DNA of 64,000 nucleotides from Spirochaetae bacterium HGW-Spirochaetae-4 (GTDB taxonomy: Bacteria > Spirochaetota > Spirochaetia > Sphaerochaetales > Sphaerochaetaceae). Positions 9,046-17,986 of this stretch are shown piece by piece. The stretch spans positions 24,998 to 88,997 of the forward strand of contig PGXU01000006.1 in the NCBI GenBank assembly GCA_002839335.1, read 5' to 3'. The notes below the pieces were generated by a model, which had not been told where the DNA came from, made no database searches, and was given only the letters and a program-made list of their open reading frames with translations. Position numbers and translations under genes: made by a program. Every line of letters begins with the position of its first letter. The stretch's first letter is position 1.

Positions 9046-10581
9046 TTTTTTACTCTTGTACCGTTTGGGGTCCAGGTTGTATTTCTCGACGCGCAAGCCC
9101 ATGATCCGTTCCGATATGCCCAGATTCTGAGCAGCTTTCGCCTGGTTGCCACGCGCATGTTTGAGGGCATCGGCGACCAGTTCCTTCTCGAGCGCATCCA
9201 CAGCCTGCTGCAAGGTGGAGCTGAACTGCGTGTTTGAGGATTCGGCCGACTGCAGGCTCGGGGGCAAGTGGTACCCGTGGATCACATCGTCACGACTGAG
9301 GATCACCGACCGTTCGATACAGTTCTCCAGTTCCCGCACGTTCCCCGGCCAATGGTACATCATAAGCAAATCTATGGCTGTGCTGGTAATACGTTTGATG
9401 TTGCAATGGTTTTTCCTGTTGTACTTCTCGATAAAATGGTCGCACAGGAGCAGGATATCCGATTTGCGTTCACGCAACGGCGGGATATGCAGGGGAAATA
9501 CGTTCAAACGGTAGTAGAGATCCTCCCGGAAGGTCCCCTTGAGAATCTCGTCCTCGAGGTTCCTGTTGGTGGCGGCGATGATCCGCACGTTGATCTTGAT
9601 GGTCTTGGTTCCGCCAACCCGCTCGAACTCCTGCTCTTGGACAGCCCGCAGCAACTTGACTTGCATCTGGGGCGAGAGTTCGCCGATTTCATCGAGGAAA
9701 AGCGTACCCTGGTCCGCAAGCTCGAACCTGCCCTTCCTGAGCATGTGTGCTCCCGTGAAGGCTCCCTTCTCATGTCCGAACAATTCGCTCTCGATGATAT
9801 TCTCGGGAAGAGCCGCACAGTTGACCTTCACAAAGGGCATCCGTGAGCGCATGCTGTTATCGTGTATCTCCTGTGCCACCAACTCCTTACCGGTACCACT
9901 CTCTCCTCGTATCATGACAGTCGCATCGCTCTTGCTCACTTGAGCGATAAGATCGAACAACTGCTGCATGACCTGCGACCGGCCGATGATGCGCTCGGGA
10001 GTGTGGCGCTCCTCCAGCTCTTCCTTGAGCCGCAGGTTCTCCGCAACGAGTCGCTCCTTCTCCTCACGCAATTCCTGCCGAATCTTGACCGCCCGGGCAA
10101 CCATAGAGGCAATGACCGAAAGGAGTTGGAAATAGACGTCCAAGTCGATATCGGGTATGTCGATGAACGAGACGTTGAGGGTCCCGAGCGTCTCGTTGTC
10201 GCTCCGGATCGGTACGCATATGAATGATATCCGCTTGTTTTTCTTGATAAGTTCCGTCTCGGCTCCAGTCTTGTTGATATAGCGACGATCCTTGGAGACA
10301 TCGGGAATAATGACATGTACCCCCGATTGGACCACACTGCCGGTTATCCCCTCCCCCATACGGTAGCGGCCCCGCTTCTTCTGGGCTTCGGTCAACCCGT
10401 AGGCAGATTCGATCATGATCATCCTGGTGTCCCGGTTCATGAGCGTTATCGCGCCACGGACAATCGGGGTATGTTCGGTCAACGAGCTGAGGATAGGATG
10501 CAGAATTTCCTTCAGGTCCTTCGTCTCATCGAGAATCTTGCTGATTTCATAGAGGACTTGGAGTTCATTGGCATGCTTCAT
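9031..10581 (-). CDS. Sigma54-dependent transcriptional activator, NifA type (GAF-AAA+-Fis HTH)
   Basis: A 516-residue enhancer-binding protein. An N-terminal GAF domain (about 1-170; 2-oxoglutarate sensing in NifA) is followed by a short coiled linker ([20 protein letters not shown]) and the AAA+ domain. The latter carries Walker A GESGTGKE, the sigma54-contacting loop GAFTGA and Walker [12 protein letters not shown] Fis-type HTH ([20 protein letters not shown]) closes the protein. The cysteine pair between AAA+ and HTH found in oxygen-sensitive NifA is not evident. No nif genes are visible; the neighbours are amtB, glnK, glnN and gltB, so the likely job is general nitrogen control. A perfect CCTACA-N4-TGTAGG dyad sits 9 bases before its start codon. 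Confidence 0.93.
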   Translation of the reverse strand: MKHANELQVLYEISKILDETKDLKEILHPILSSLTEHTPIVRGAITLMNRDTRMIMIESAYGLTEAQKKRGRYRMGEGITGSVVQSGVHVIIPDVSKDRRYINKTGAETELIKKNKRISFICVPIRSDNETLGTLNVSFIDIPDIDLDVYFQLLSVIASMVARAVKIRQELREEKERLVAENLRLKEELEERHTPERIIGRSQVMQQLFDLIAQVSKSDATVMIRGESGTGKELVAQEIHDNSMRSRMPFVKVNCAALPENIIESELFGHEKGAFTGAHMLRKGRFELADQGTLFLDEIGELSPQMQVKLLRAVQEQEFERVGGTKTIKINVRIIAATNRNLEDEILKGTFREDLYYRLNVFPLHIPPLRERKSDILLLCDHFIEKYNRKNHCNIKRITSTAIDLLMMYHWPGNVRELENCIERSVILSRDDVIHGYHLPPSLQSAESSNTQFSSTLQQAVDALEKELVADALKHARGNQAKAAQNLGISERIMGLRVEKYNLDPKRYKSKKPTIL

Positions 10582-10589
10582 CAGTCAAT

Positions 10590-10605
10590 CCTACAAAAAT
10601 GTAGG
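10590..10605. promoter_or_regulatory. Perfect CCTACA-AAAA-TGTAGG dyad over the nifA-like start region
   Basis: A perfect dyad whose minus-strand GTAGGAT overlaps the only ribosome-binding-site-like sequence of the nifA-like gene. A TGGCAC-N5-ATGTT sequence at 10607-10622 (minus) looks like a weak sigma54 element whose start would fall inside the dyad. This placement suits autorepression, unlike the upstream positions at glnN and amtB. Confidence 0.6.
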
Positions 10606-10638
10606 AAACATATCAAGTGCCAAATCCATGGTCCCCGA

Positions 10639-11871
10639 TCATGCCAATTGCGCTTCCAAAGCCCTCAGGAAGAGTCCGACATCGCTTACGATCCCGATAG
10701 CCTGGGAACTACCCCGATCCGCTAGTTTCGTCACCACGGCGGGGTTGATGTCGACACAGATCGTCTTGACCCAAGCGGGGCTCATGTTGCCGGTCCCTAT
10801 GGAATGCAACATGGTCGAAAGCATGATGATCAGATCGGCCCCTTCGATTATGTGCGCGTATTGGCGTTGCGCCTCCAACATGTCGTTGACCGTCTCGGGA
10901 AGCGGCCCGTCATCCCGGATCGAGCCAGCAAGGCAGTAGGGGATTCCCGATTTGACTATCTCGTACATCAGACCTTCCCCAAGTACGCCCATACCGATTG
11001 CGGCCTGGATGGAACCACAACCGTAGATCCGGTTGATGGAACGCATATGGTGACTATGTCCATGTTCCGAAACTCTTCCGGTAGTCAGGCTGACGCCGAG
11101 AGATGTACCGAAAAACCGGTACTCCAAATCATGCACGGCCACGGCGTTGCCACCGAGGAATCCCTGTATGTATCCGCTACGGACAAGACTTGCCAAGGCA
11201 TCGACACCCCCGGTATGAACGACCACCGGACCACACACCACCACTATCTTCCCACCCCGTTTCCGAATGTTTCGCATCAACGCTGCGGTCTTCTTCACGG
11301 CCGTATCGACACTGCGTTCCGAGGAGACTTCGCCGGTCATGAATCCAAAGCCGCCTGTGCGCAGCTCCGATTCCGACCGCTCCACCTCGACGGGAAACAC
11401 CCTGACCGAATCGCTGGTACAGACGACATGATCGCCTGTCTTGAGATCGCGTATTTTCCTACAGACGAGCCGTCCGGTCTTTGGTTCACGGACAATCGCC
11501 GCATCCATCCGTTGGTCATCCACCGGCATCCATTTTCCATCGACGTAGACTTCGGTCCGCTGGTTCGTACTGGAATAAAAGGTTTCCGGTGCGTGGCTGT
11601 CTTTGTCCACCATCCCGAAGAGTGCCGAAGGTACGGCCTTCTCAAACACACCGAACGGGGTGAGCTTGCGCGAAAGTACTTCCAGGAGTGCTTCATCGGC
11701 ACCCTTCAACTCTATTTCCACGAGGGAAATCTCGTCGGGTGTCTTTCCTACCTTGAACGAGGTGATGCGGTAATCCCCTCCATCACCCAATATGGTGTTG
11801 AGTATCTTGGAGAGGATTCCCGAGTCGATCAAATGGCCTTCAGCTTGTATCATGCGGGTTTTCATGGCCAT
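10639..11871 (-). CDS. TIGR00300 / LOR-SDH domain protein, ornithine cyclodeaminase-like
   Basis: A 410-residue protein of the family with an N-terminal LOR/SDH bifunctional-enzyme conserved domain (about 1-180) and a C-terminal NAD-binding fold. Characteristic segments are GHLIDSGILSKILNTI at the N-terminus, VVVCGPVVVHTGGVDALASL, GFLGGNAVAVHDLE, SHHMRSINRIYGCGSI and the nucleotide-fold end TICVDINPAVVTKLADRGS. Archaeal members and the homologous C-terminal domain of cyanobacterial ArgZ/AgrE have been reported as ornithine cyclodeaminases (ornithine to proline plus ammonia); that role here is inferred from family. It ends 57 bases before the nifA-like start, so the two may be transcribed together. 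Either ATG 11871 or 11865 could be used; neither has a clear Shine-Dalgarno site. Confidence 0.85.
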   Translation of the reverse strand: MAMKTRMIQAEGHLIDSGILSKILNTILGDGGDYRITSFKVGKTPDEISLVEIELKGADEALLEVLSRKLTPFGVFEKAVPSALFGMVDKDSHAPETFYSSTNQRTEVYVDGKWMPVDDQRMDAAIVREPKTGRLVCRKIRDLKTGDHVVCTSDSVRVFPVEVERSESELRTGGFGFMTGEVSSERSVDTAVKKTAALMRNIRKRGGKIVVVCGPVVVHTGGVDALASLVRSGYIQGFLGGNAVAVHDLEYRFFGTSLGVSLTTGRVSEHGHSHHMRSINRIYGCGSIQAAIGMGVLGEGLMYEIVKSGIPYCLAGSIRDDGPLPETVNDMLEAQRQYAHIIEGADLIIMLSTMLHSIGTGNMSPAWVKTICVDINPAVVTKLADRGSSQAIGIVSDVGLFLRALEAQLA

Positions 11872-11912
11872 ATTCTACCGCATCCGAAGGGGCAATGCCA
11901 CAAGGATTTCCG

Positions 11913-13925
11913 TTAACGGCGTATCTTCAGTAGCCGGGCGTTCATGGCGACTATCACAGTCGATAGCGACATGAGGATAGCTCCGACTTCGGGGGTCAAT
12001 ACGATCCCCACGTTGTATAGGACACCAGCCGCAAGCGGTATCGCCAACACATTGTATCCGGTTGCCCACAAGAGGTTCTGGATCATCTTGCGGTAGGTGG
12101 CTTTCCCGAAGAGGATCACCGTGACCACATCCATCGGATTGGAATTCACCAGGACGATATCGGCCGTCGAAGCGGCGACATCGGTACCGGATCCTATCGC
12201 GATACCGACCTGGGCCTGGGCAAGGGCCGGGGAATCGTTTACTCCGTCACCGACCATGGCAACGAAGGCGCCCTTTCCCTGCAATTCCTCGATCTTCTGC
12301 TGCTTCTCATCGGGAAGTACCTCGGCGAAGTAACCGTCCAGACCCAGTTTGCGGGAAACAGACCGTGCGGTCGCCTCATTGTCCCCGGTGAGCATCCAAC
12401 AGGTGATTCCCATGGATTGTAGGGTGGAGACCGCTTGGCGCGATTCCTCGCGGATCGTATCGGACAATACAACCGAACCCGCCAATTGCCTGTCGACCAG
12501 AACAAACACCCGGGTAAGTTCCTCCTCGTCCTCAGCGGAGGGAACTTCCATTCCCAGTTCCCTGAGGTACCCGGGACTCGTTATGAGTACTTGTGCTCCA
12601 TCGACTTTCCCAGAAAAACCTTTCCCTTTGATAGCTTGCGCTTCCTGGACCGCTACCAGTTGCAGGTCTTCCTTCTTGGCATATGCAACGATGCTCTTGC
12701 CGATCGGATGCTCGGAGTGGTTTTCGAGCGAAGCTGCCAATTTCAGGATATCCTGTTCGCCATACACATCCATGTACGATTCGATATCGGTCACGGAAAA
12801 CGATCCTTCGGTGAGCGTGCCGGTCTTGTCGAAAACCACCGTATCGATCTTCCGTGCCTGTTCGAATGCTGTCCGATTCCTGATAAGCAGCCCGTTTTGA
12901 GCCGACTTGGATGTCGATACGGCAACCACCAGGGGAATGGCGAGACCCAAGGCATGGGGACACGTGATGATCATTACCGTTGCCATCCGGGTAATGGAGA
13001 ACTGCACGCCGAATCCTGCCAACATCCATGCACCGAATGTAATGAGCCCGACCGAGATGGCAATGAGTGTCAGGTATCTGGCCGCCTTGTCCGAAAGCCT
13101 CTGTGTCCGGGACTTTACCATTTGCGCTTGGCGGACCATGGAGATGATCTTGGACAGGTACGCATCCTCACCTATCCCATCGACGCGGAGTGTGAGAGAC
13201 CCATCGCCATTGATCGAGCCACCGATCAGCTTGTCCCCGACGCCTCGCCTCACCGGCCTGGATTCTCCAGTGAGCATCGATTCGTCGATATGGCTCTCCC
13301 CTTCCTCGATATTCCCGTCGGCGGGTATCTTTTCCCCTGGTTTCACCAGGAGCAGATCACCATTGGTCAGCTGATCCAACGAAACATCGACAATGGAGTC
13401 GCCCTCTTTCCTATGGGCCTCCGACGGCATGAGTCGGGCAAGTTTCTCAAGTGCCGCAGAAGCTCCGACTACCGAAGCCATTTCTATCCAATGGCCGGCA
13501 AGCATGATTGCGATCAGTGTCGCCAATTCCCAATAGAAGGGCATACCCGGAAGTCCGAAAGTCACCGCTGTGCTGTACAGGTATGCGATTCCGATGGCCA
13601 TGCCGATGAGTGTCATCATACCGGGATTCTTTGATTTGAGCTCATCGACCATACCGGTCAAGAATGGCCACCCGCCATAGAAGAAGATTGCGGACGCGAC
13701 CAGGAAAACGACGTATCCGTCGCCTGGGAAGCCCCAGGTAAAACCAAGCAGGTCCTGCACAAGGGGTGCAAGGACGAGTACCGGTACCGATAGCACCAGT
13801 GTCACATAGAACCGTTTCTTGAAATCGCGGATCATCATGCGATGATGGTCGGTATGGTCATGCGATTCATGAGACTCATGTGATTCGTTCGATTTGTGCG
13901 AATCGTGATTATGCATGTCAGTCAT
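11913..13925 (-). CDS. copB: Copper-translocating P-type ATPase, CopB type
   Basis: A 670-residue P1B heavy-metal ATPase of the inner membrane that exports copper. The N-terminus is a soluble His-rich tail (MHNHDSHKSNESHESHESHD) rather than CxxC heavy-metal domains. The transmembrane metal motif is CPH (ITCPHALGLAIP), characteristic of the CopB/P1B-3 group, not the CPC of CopA. TGES, DKTGT, the nucleotide-domain HP (SEHPIGKS) and GDGVNDSPAL are intact. The ATG at 13925 follows AGGAGG; longer in-frame readings would overlap the upstream small gene. It is in an operon with csoR and the 57-residue protein, whose stop overlaps this start. Confidence 0.95.
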   Translation of the reverse strand: MTDMHNHDSHKSNESHESHESHDHTDHHRMMIRDFKKRFYVTLVLSVPVLVLAPLVQDLLGFTWGFPGDGYVVFLVASAIFFYGGWPFLTGMVDELKSKNPGMMTLIGMAIGIAYLYSTAVTFGLPGMPFYWELATLIAIMLAGHWIEMASVVGASAALEKLARLMPSEAHRKEGDSIVDVSLDQLTNGDLLLVKPGEKIPADGNIEEGESHIDESMLTGESRPVRRGVGDKLIGGSINGDGSLTLRVDGIGEDAYLSKIISMVRQAQMVKSRTQRLSDKAARYLTLIAISVGLITFGAWMLAGFGVQFSITRMATVMIITCPHALGLAIPLVVAVSTSKSAQNGLLIRNRTAFEQARKIDTVVFDKTGTLTEGSFSVTDIESYMDVYGEQDILKLAASLENHSEHPIGKSIVAYAKKEDLQLVAVQEAQAIKGKGFSGKVDGAQVLITSPGYLRELGMEVPSAEDEEELTRVFVLVDRQLAGSVVLSDTIREESRQAVSTLQSMGITCWMLTGDNEATARSVSRKLGLDGYFAEVLPDEKQQKIEELQGKGAFVAMVGDGVNDSPALAQAQVGIAIGSGTDVAASTADIVLVNSNPMDVVTVILFGKATYRKMIQNLLWATGYNVLAIPLAAGVLYNVGIVLTPEVGAILMSLSTVIVAMNARLLKIRR

Positions 13926-14091
13926 GGGGATCCTCCTTTCTGACGGTTGCCGCTGCATGGACTTTCGGTTGATCCTTTCTGTTGAGGCTGCAGCAGTCGA
14001 GTTTCTGGTCGCCGAAGTTCTGGGTATTCGCCTCACCCAACTTCTTGAGATAATTATTCCAACGTTGTTTCATGCTCTTAAGTATATGCAT
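13918..14091 (-). CDS. 57-residue small protein between csoR and copB, Cys-Cys motif
   Basis: I do not recognise this gene. It has a very strong AGGAGG six bases before its ATG and begins 14 bases after the csoR stop. Its TGA lies inside the first codons of copB, an 8-base overlap that suggests translational coupling. The product is basic and soluble, begins MHILKSMKQRWNNYLKKLGE, and carries a single LDCCSLN motif near residues 31-37 and one later His. There is no signal peptide or membrane segment. A metal-handling role (small copper carrier or adaptor to CopB) is inference from position and the Cys pair. It is shorter than usual gene-calling cut-offs and may be missing from annotations. Confidence 0.7.
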   Translation of the reverse strand: MHILKSMKQRWNNYLKKLGEANTQNFGDQKLDCCSLNRKDQPKVHAAATVRKEDPHD

Positions 14092-14105
14092 GCCTTTCCT
14101 CCTGG

Positions 14106-14381
14106 TTACTTGCGAAATCGCGAGATCACTTCCATGACCTCTTCAATCTTCACCTGTTTTTCCTGCGGGTCGTCCTGTTGCATCGCATGGGCGACACACG
14201 AATGGAGGTGATGCTCCATGACAATCTCCTCGACGCTTTTCAATGCAGAGACCACTGCCGAGGTCTGGGTGAGAATATCGATGCAGTACCGGTCCATTTC
14301 CACCATCTTCCGAAGACCCTTGACCTGTCCTTCAATGCGGGCAAGCCGCGAGTCCACTATCTTTCGAGTTTTGCTGTCCAT
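14106..14381 (-). CDS. csoR: Copper-sensing repressor, CsoR family
   Basis: A 91-residue all-helical DUF156/CsoR repressor. The copper ligands fit the family: Cys33, His58 and Cys62 (C-x24-H-x3-C, in RYCIDIL and HLHSCVAH). RLARIEGQVKGLRKM is the family signature. Copper binding would release the operator at 14388-14410 and induce csoR, the small protein and copB. The ATG at 14381 fits the family N-terminus. No Shine-Dalgarno site precedes it, and the -10 box ends only about 7 bases upstream, so the mRNA may be leaderless. Confidence 0.95.
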   Translation of the reverse strand: MDSKTRKIVDSRLARIEGQVKGLRKMVEMDRYCIDILTQTSAVVSALKSVEEIVMEHHLHSCVAHAMQQDDPQEKQVKIEEVMEVISRFRK

Positions 14382-14387
14382 ATATAG

Positions 14388-14416
14388 AATATACCCCACT
14401 GGGGTATATTTGACAA
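14388..14416 (-). promoter_or_regulatory. csoR promoter with embedded CsoR operator
   Basis: AATATACCCC-ACT-GGGGTATATT at 14388-14410 is a perfect inverted repeat of the CsoR-operator type. On the minus strand TTGTCA (14416-14411) and TATATT (14393-14388) are separated by exactly 17 bases, and these 17 bases are mostly operator. Repressor binding would therefore block sigma70 polymerase directly. Confidence 0.85.
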
Positions 14417-14505
14417 GGGCGACTTCACCGGAAGTATCAAAAGACACGAAAGCTTGCGTTATCGGCAGAACCACGCGATACTGTGTAGTGAAGAATCAAA
14501 TTCAA

Positions 14506-14517
14506 TCCAATATTGGA
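14506..14517. promoter_or_regulatory. TCCAATATTGGA palindrome before catalase
   Basis: A perfect 12-bp palindrome about 27 bases before the catalase start codon, in the intergenic space shared with csoR. It does not look like a PerR or OxyR box that I know. A role as catalase operator is a guess from position. Confidence 0.3.
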
Positions 14518-14543
14518 ATTGTTTTATCCAACAGGAGGAGACC

Positions 14544-16067
14544 ATGGCTGAAAAAAAGAAATCCGATAGGGACGGACGGGATTCGACACCGAAGAATCCG
14601 TTGAGTTCAATCAGTGGCCGACCGATCGCGAACAACGAGAATATCCAGACAGCGGGTCGCCGTGGAGGTGCCATGCTGCAAGACACCTGGTACCTGGAGA
14701 AGATGAGCCATTTCGATAGGGAGGTTATTCCCGAACGGCGAATGCATGCGAAAGGCTCGGGGGCTTTCGGTACTTTTACGGTCACCAAGGATATCACCCG
14801 ATGGACCAAAGCCTCTATATTCTCTGAAGTCGGCAAACAGACTCCCATGTTCATCCGCTTCTCGACCGTCGCGGGGGAACGGGGCGCCGCCGATGCCGAG
14901 CGGGATATCCGTGGCTTCGCCATGAAGTTCTACACCGATGAGGGCAACTGGGATCTGGTCGGAAACAATACACCGGTATTCTTTTTCCGTGACCCGATGC
15001 TGTTCCCCGACCTGAACCATGCGATTAAGCGCGACCCACGCACCAACATGCGTTCGGCGCAGAACAATTGGGACTTCTGGTCAATGCTTCCCGAAGCGCT
15101 CCACCAGGTGACCATAACCATGGGCGATCGGGGCATCCCCAAAAGTTTCCGCCATATGAACGGGTACGGATCCCATACCTATTCGTTCATCAATGCCGAG
15201 AACAAACGCGTGTGGGTGAAGTTCACCTGCAAGACAGAACAGGGAATCGAATTCCTCACCGATGCCGAGGCGGCTCAACTGGTCGCCCAGGATCGTGAAT
15301 CCAACCAAAGGGACCTGTACGAATCGATCGAGAGGGGTGAGCATCCTCGGTGGCGAATGTACGTCCAGATTATGACCGAACAGCAGGCGGACAAGCATCC
15401 GGACAATCCGTTCGATTTGACGAAGGTTTGGATCCACTCCGATTATCCATTGCACGAAGTGGGATACTTCGAGTTGAACAAAAATCCGGACAACTACTTC
15501 ATGGATGTCGAGCAAGCCGCATTCAATCCTGCGAACAGTGTTCCTGGAATCGGCTTCTCCCCAGACCGCATGCTGCAAGGTCGTCTATTCGCCTATGGTG
15601 ATGCACAACGCTACCGTCTTGGGGTCAACCACTATCAGATTCCGGTAAACCGGAGCAAGGTCGAGACAAACCACTATCATCGTGACGGTGCGATGCGTGT
15701 CGACGGCAACTTCGGAGGGACTGTCCATTACAACCCCAATTCCTATGGCATGTGGAAAGACCAGAATTCGATGCAGGAACCTCCTCTCGACGGTAAAGGC
15801 CCCGCCGACCACTACGACTTCAGGGAAGATGACGACCACTACTACGAGCAAGTCGGGAACCTCTTCAACCTCATGAAGAAGGATGAGCAGCAGCGGTTGT
15901 TCGAAAATACCGCCCGAAACATGCAAGGAACAACCCTGGTGGTCCAAAAACGCCATATCCGCCACTGCTATCTGGCAGACCCGGCATATGGTGCGGGTGT
16001 CGCCAAGGCGCTGGGAATCGAAATCAAGGAAGTGGATATGGCCGATACGTACGGGGCCAGGGGCTGA
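14544..16067 (+). CDS. katA: Monofunctional haem catalase
   Basis: Decomposes hydrogen peroxide to water and oxygen. At 507 residues it is a small-subunit catalase. Visible are the catalytic His region [17 protein letters not shown], the distal Asn in [12 protein letters not shown] and the proximal haem-ligand segment [14 protein letters not shown] with its tyrosine. The conserved N-terminal stretch [19 protein letters not shown] is complete. The ATG at 14544 follows AGGAGG by five bases. The gene is divergent from csoR and the only oxidative-stress enzyme in the window. No signal peptide, so cytoplasmic. Confidence 0.96.
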   Translation: MAEKKKSDRDGRDSTPKNPLSSISGRPIANNENIQTAGRRGGAMLQDTWYLEKMSHFDREVIPERRMHAKGSGAFGTFTVTKDITRWTKASIFSEVGKQTPMFIRFSTVAGERGAADAERDIRGFAMKFYTDEGNWDLVGNNTPVFFFRDPMLFPDLNHAIKRDPRTNMRSAQNNWDFWSMLPEALHQVTITMGDRGIPKSFRHMNGYGSHTYSFINAENKRVWVKFTCKTEQGIEFLTDAEAAQLVAQDRESNQRDLYESIERGEHPRWRMYVQIMTEQQADKHPDNPFDLTKVWIHSDYPLHEVGYFELNKNPDNYFMDVEQAAFNPANSVPGIGFSPDRMLQGRLFAYGDAQRYRLGVNHYQIPVNRSKVETNHYHRDGAMRVDGNFGGTVHYNPNSYGMWKDQNSMQEPPLDGKGPADHYDFREDDDHYYEQVGNLFNLMKKDEQQRLFENTARNMQGTTLVVQKRHIRHCYLADPAYGAGVAKALGIEIKEVDMADTYGARG

Positions 16068-16092
16068 ACCGCAGCGAACGGCAGACAGTAAC

Positions 16093-16260
16093 TCAATCGC
16101 GCAGGCACCCTAGGGGAACTACATACACGCCATCTTCCCGGCGGTAGGCCATGGTGCCTGCGGTTATAACAAGAAGCAGATCTGGAGCTCGCATACCATG
16201 CTTTGCCAGCAATCCTTTCAGTTCGAGAAGGAGCGCTGCTGTATACCCGTGACTTCCGTA
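16093..16260 (-). pseudogene. C-terminal remnant of a lost gene
   Basis: An open frame of 55 codons without a plausible start, reading GYTAALLLELKGLLAKHGMR and ending LLVITAGTMAYRREDGVYVVP-LGCLRD before a stop. This looks like the C-terminus of an ATP-binding protein of the AAA/DUF4143-like sort; I base that on the general look of the ending only. The 5' side is closed by a stop and the neighbouring frames carry nothing similar. The inverted repeat GCAGGCACC (16101-16109) / GGTGCCTGC (16153-16161) lies inside the fragment. Confidence 0.4.
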
Positions 16261-16372
16261 TCACCAAAGATTCGAAGGGGAAACCAAAAGTATTTCACCG
16301 GAGTGATTTGTGGCAAACACGATTCTCATTAATTTCTAAGAGCTTTCAAACAGATTCCTTACAACTCCATGC

Positions 16373-16390
16373 TGTAATGCAACCATTACA
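16373..16390. promoter_or_regulatory. TGTAATG-N4-CATTACA dyad before the alkaline phosphatase
   Basis: A perfect 7-bp inverted repeat with a 4-base spacer, ending 18 bases before the start codon and just ahead of the GGAGG ribosome site. It is not a Pho box. The shape is reminiscent of zinc/iron-type metalloregulator operators, which would fit a zinc enzyme, but I cannot assign a regulator. As RNA it could also be a small hairpin. Confidence 0.4.
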
Positions 16391-16408
16391 TTTCCTTGGA
16401 GGAAAAAC

Positions 16409-17920
16409 ATGAAAATGATTGCGAAAATGACTGTCCGCCTCTTGGCTCTCAGTCTCCTTCTCCTGGTTTCCACGACGCTTTTTGCGGCAGGCACCATGGA
16501 GAGCAAAGTCGACGACGGAGCCCTTGCCACAAGATACGGGCAACCGGCGAAGTACGTATTCCTGTTTATCGGCGATGGCATGGCAACACCGCAGATCAAT
16601 GCAGCGGAAGCCTTCGCAAATGCTCAAGTCTCGGATGATGTCACAGTACAACACTTGCGCTTCTCACAATTTCCTGTCGTTGGTTTGACCACCACCTATG
16701 ATGCCGGTTCACTGATTACCGATAGCGCTTCGGCGGGAACTGCGATCGCATCGGGGAACAAGACTTTAAGTGGTGTGATAAACATGGATACAGGCAAGAC
16801 CAAATCCTTCAAGACGATAACGGAGTATGCAAAGGAACAGGGAATGAAGATTGGAATCGTTTCTTCAGTCTCCTTGGACCATGCCACCCCAGCTTGCTTC
16901 TATGCAAAGGTTCCCTCACGGGGCAACATGTATGACATCGCTATCCAACTCACCAAAAGTGGATTCGACTACTTCGGCGGTGGTGGATTCGCCCAACCGA
17001 CAGGAAAAGGTAAAGACCAACCCGATATCGTCAGCCTCGCGAAAGCCGCAGGATATACCTATGTGAACTCGGTAGTTGCATTCGAAAACCTTAAGGCTGG
17101 TACTGGCAAAGTGTTGGCTGTCAACGAACGTTTGCAAGATTCGGCCGCTATGCCGTTCGAATTGGACAGGAAACCCCGGGAATTGTCACTTGCCGACTAT
17201 ACGGCCAAGGGAATCGAATTGCTTGCCGATAACCCGGAAGGATTTTTCATGATGGTCGAGAGCGGTAAGATCGACTGGGCGGGCCATGCGAACGATGCGG
17301 CTGCCGCGATACACGACACGTTGATGTTCGACAAAGCAATAGCTGAAGCAGTGGCATTCGCCAATGAACATCCGAAAGAAACACTTGTCATCGTAACCGG
17401 AGACCATGAGACGGGCGGAATGACAATCGGGTTCGCAGGTACCAAGTACGCGACATTCTTTGACGAAATCGGCAAGCAGACCATGTCCTTCACAGCTTTC
17501 GACCAGGAAGTCCTTGGTCCCTACAAGTCGGCTGTTGCTGCTTCGGGAAAAAGTGCATCCCTGGAAGACCTGCTTCCTGCTATCCGCAAAGCCTTCGGAC
17601 TGGACTTCGACTCCCTATCGGAAGTCCAACAGGATCAACTCAAACTGGCGTTCTCACGAAGCATGGGCAATGAAACAATCTCTCCACGGGTTGAAGACCA
17701 GTATCTGCTCTATGGAGGATATGAGCCGCTGACGGTGAAGATCACCCAGATCATCAACCAGTTGGCTGGAATAGGCTGGACCTCGTATTCCCACACAGGA
17801 GTACCTGTAGCTACATTCGCGATGGGCGCCGGTCAGGAGTTGTTCGGTGGATACTACGACAATACCGACATCTTCCAGAAGTTGCTGGTTGCCATGGATA
17901 TTTCACCCGATTTCAATTGA
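16409..17920 (+). CDS. phoA: Secreted alkaline phosphatase (PhoA family)
   Basis: A 503-residue phosphomonoesterase with a cleavable signal peptide (LLALSLLLLVSTTLFA-AG), so periplasmic. FIGDGMATPQ carries the metal-binding Asp near residue 56, and ITDSASAGTA carries the nucleophilic Ser at 106. Further metal ligands are in DHATPA, MVESGKIDWAGHANDA, VTGDHETGGM and the late YSHTGVPV. It is longer than E. coli PhoA by about 30 residues. GGAGG precedes the ATG by seven bases. Upstream is a dyad operator candidate and downstream a hairpin before the YibE/F gene. Confidence 0.93.
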   Translation: MKMIAKMTVRLLALSLLLLVSTTLFAAGTMESKVDDGALATRYGQPAKYVFLFIGDGMATPQINAAEAFANAQVSDDVTVQHLRFSQFPVVGLTTTYDAGSLITDSASAGTAIASGNKTLSGVINMDTGKTKSFKTITEYAKEQGMKIGIVSSVSLDHATPACFYAKVPSRGNMYDIAIQLTKSGFDYFGGGGFAQPTGKGKDQPDIVSLAKAAGYTYVNSVVAFENLKAGTGKVLAVNERLQDSAAMPFELDRKPRELSLADYTAKGIELLADNPEGFFMMVESGKIDWAGHANDAAAAIHDTLMFDKAIAEAVAFANEHPKETLVIVTGDHETGGMTIGFAGTKYATFFDEIGKQTMSFTAFDQEVLGPYKSAVAASGKSASLEDLLPAIRKAFGLDFDSLSEVQQDQLKLAFSRSMGNETISPRVEDQYLLYGGYEPLTVKITQIINQLAGIGWTSYSHTGVPVATFAMGAGQELFGGYYDNTDIFQKLLVAMDISPDFN

Positions 17921-17940
17921 CAAAAGATTCCCTATACACA

Positions 17941-17972
17941 GGCATGGCGGACAGAATCTCGTCTGCCATGCC
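17941..17972 (+). terminator. Hairpin between phosphatase and YibE/F gene
   Basis: GGCATGGCGGAC and GTCTGCCATGCC form a 12-bp stem with one mismatch and an 8-base loop, 20 bases after the phosphatase stop. Only CTTTGG follows, so termination may be partial and allow read-through into the next gene. Confidence 0.5.
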
Positions 17973-17986
17973 CTTTGGAGATGTAC

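Noticed and set aside
9031..10581. Nitrogen-fixation regulator (true NifA)
   Set aside because: Domain order is NifA-like, but no nif gene lies nearby, the interdomain cysteines are absent and the sites are not TGT-N10-ACA. General nitrogen control is more likely.
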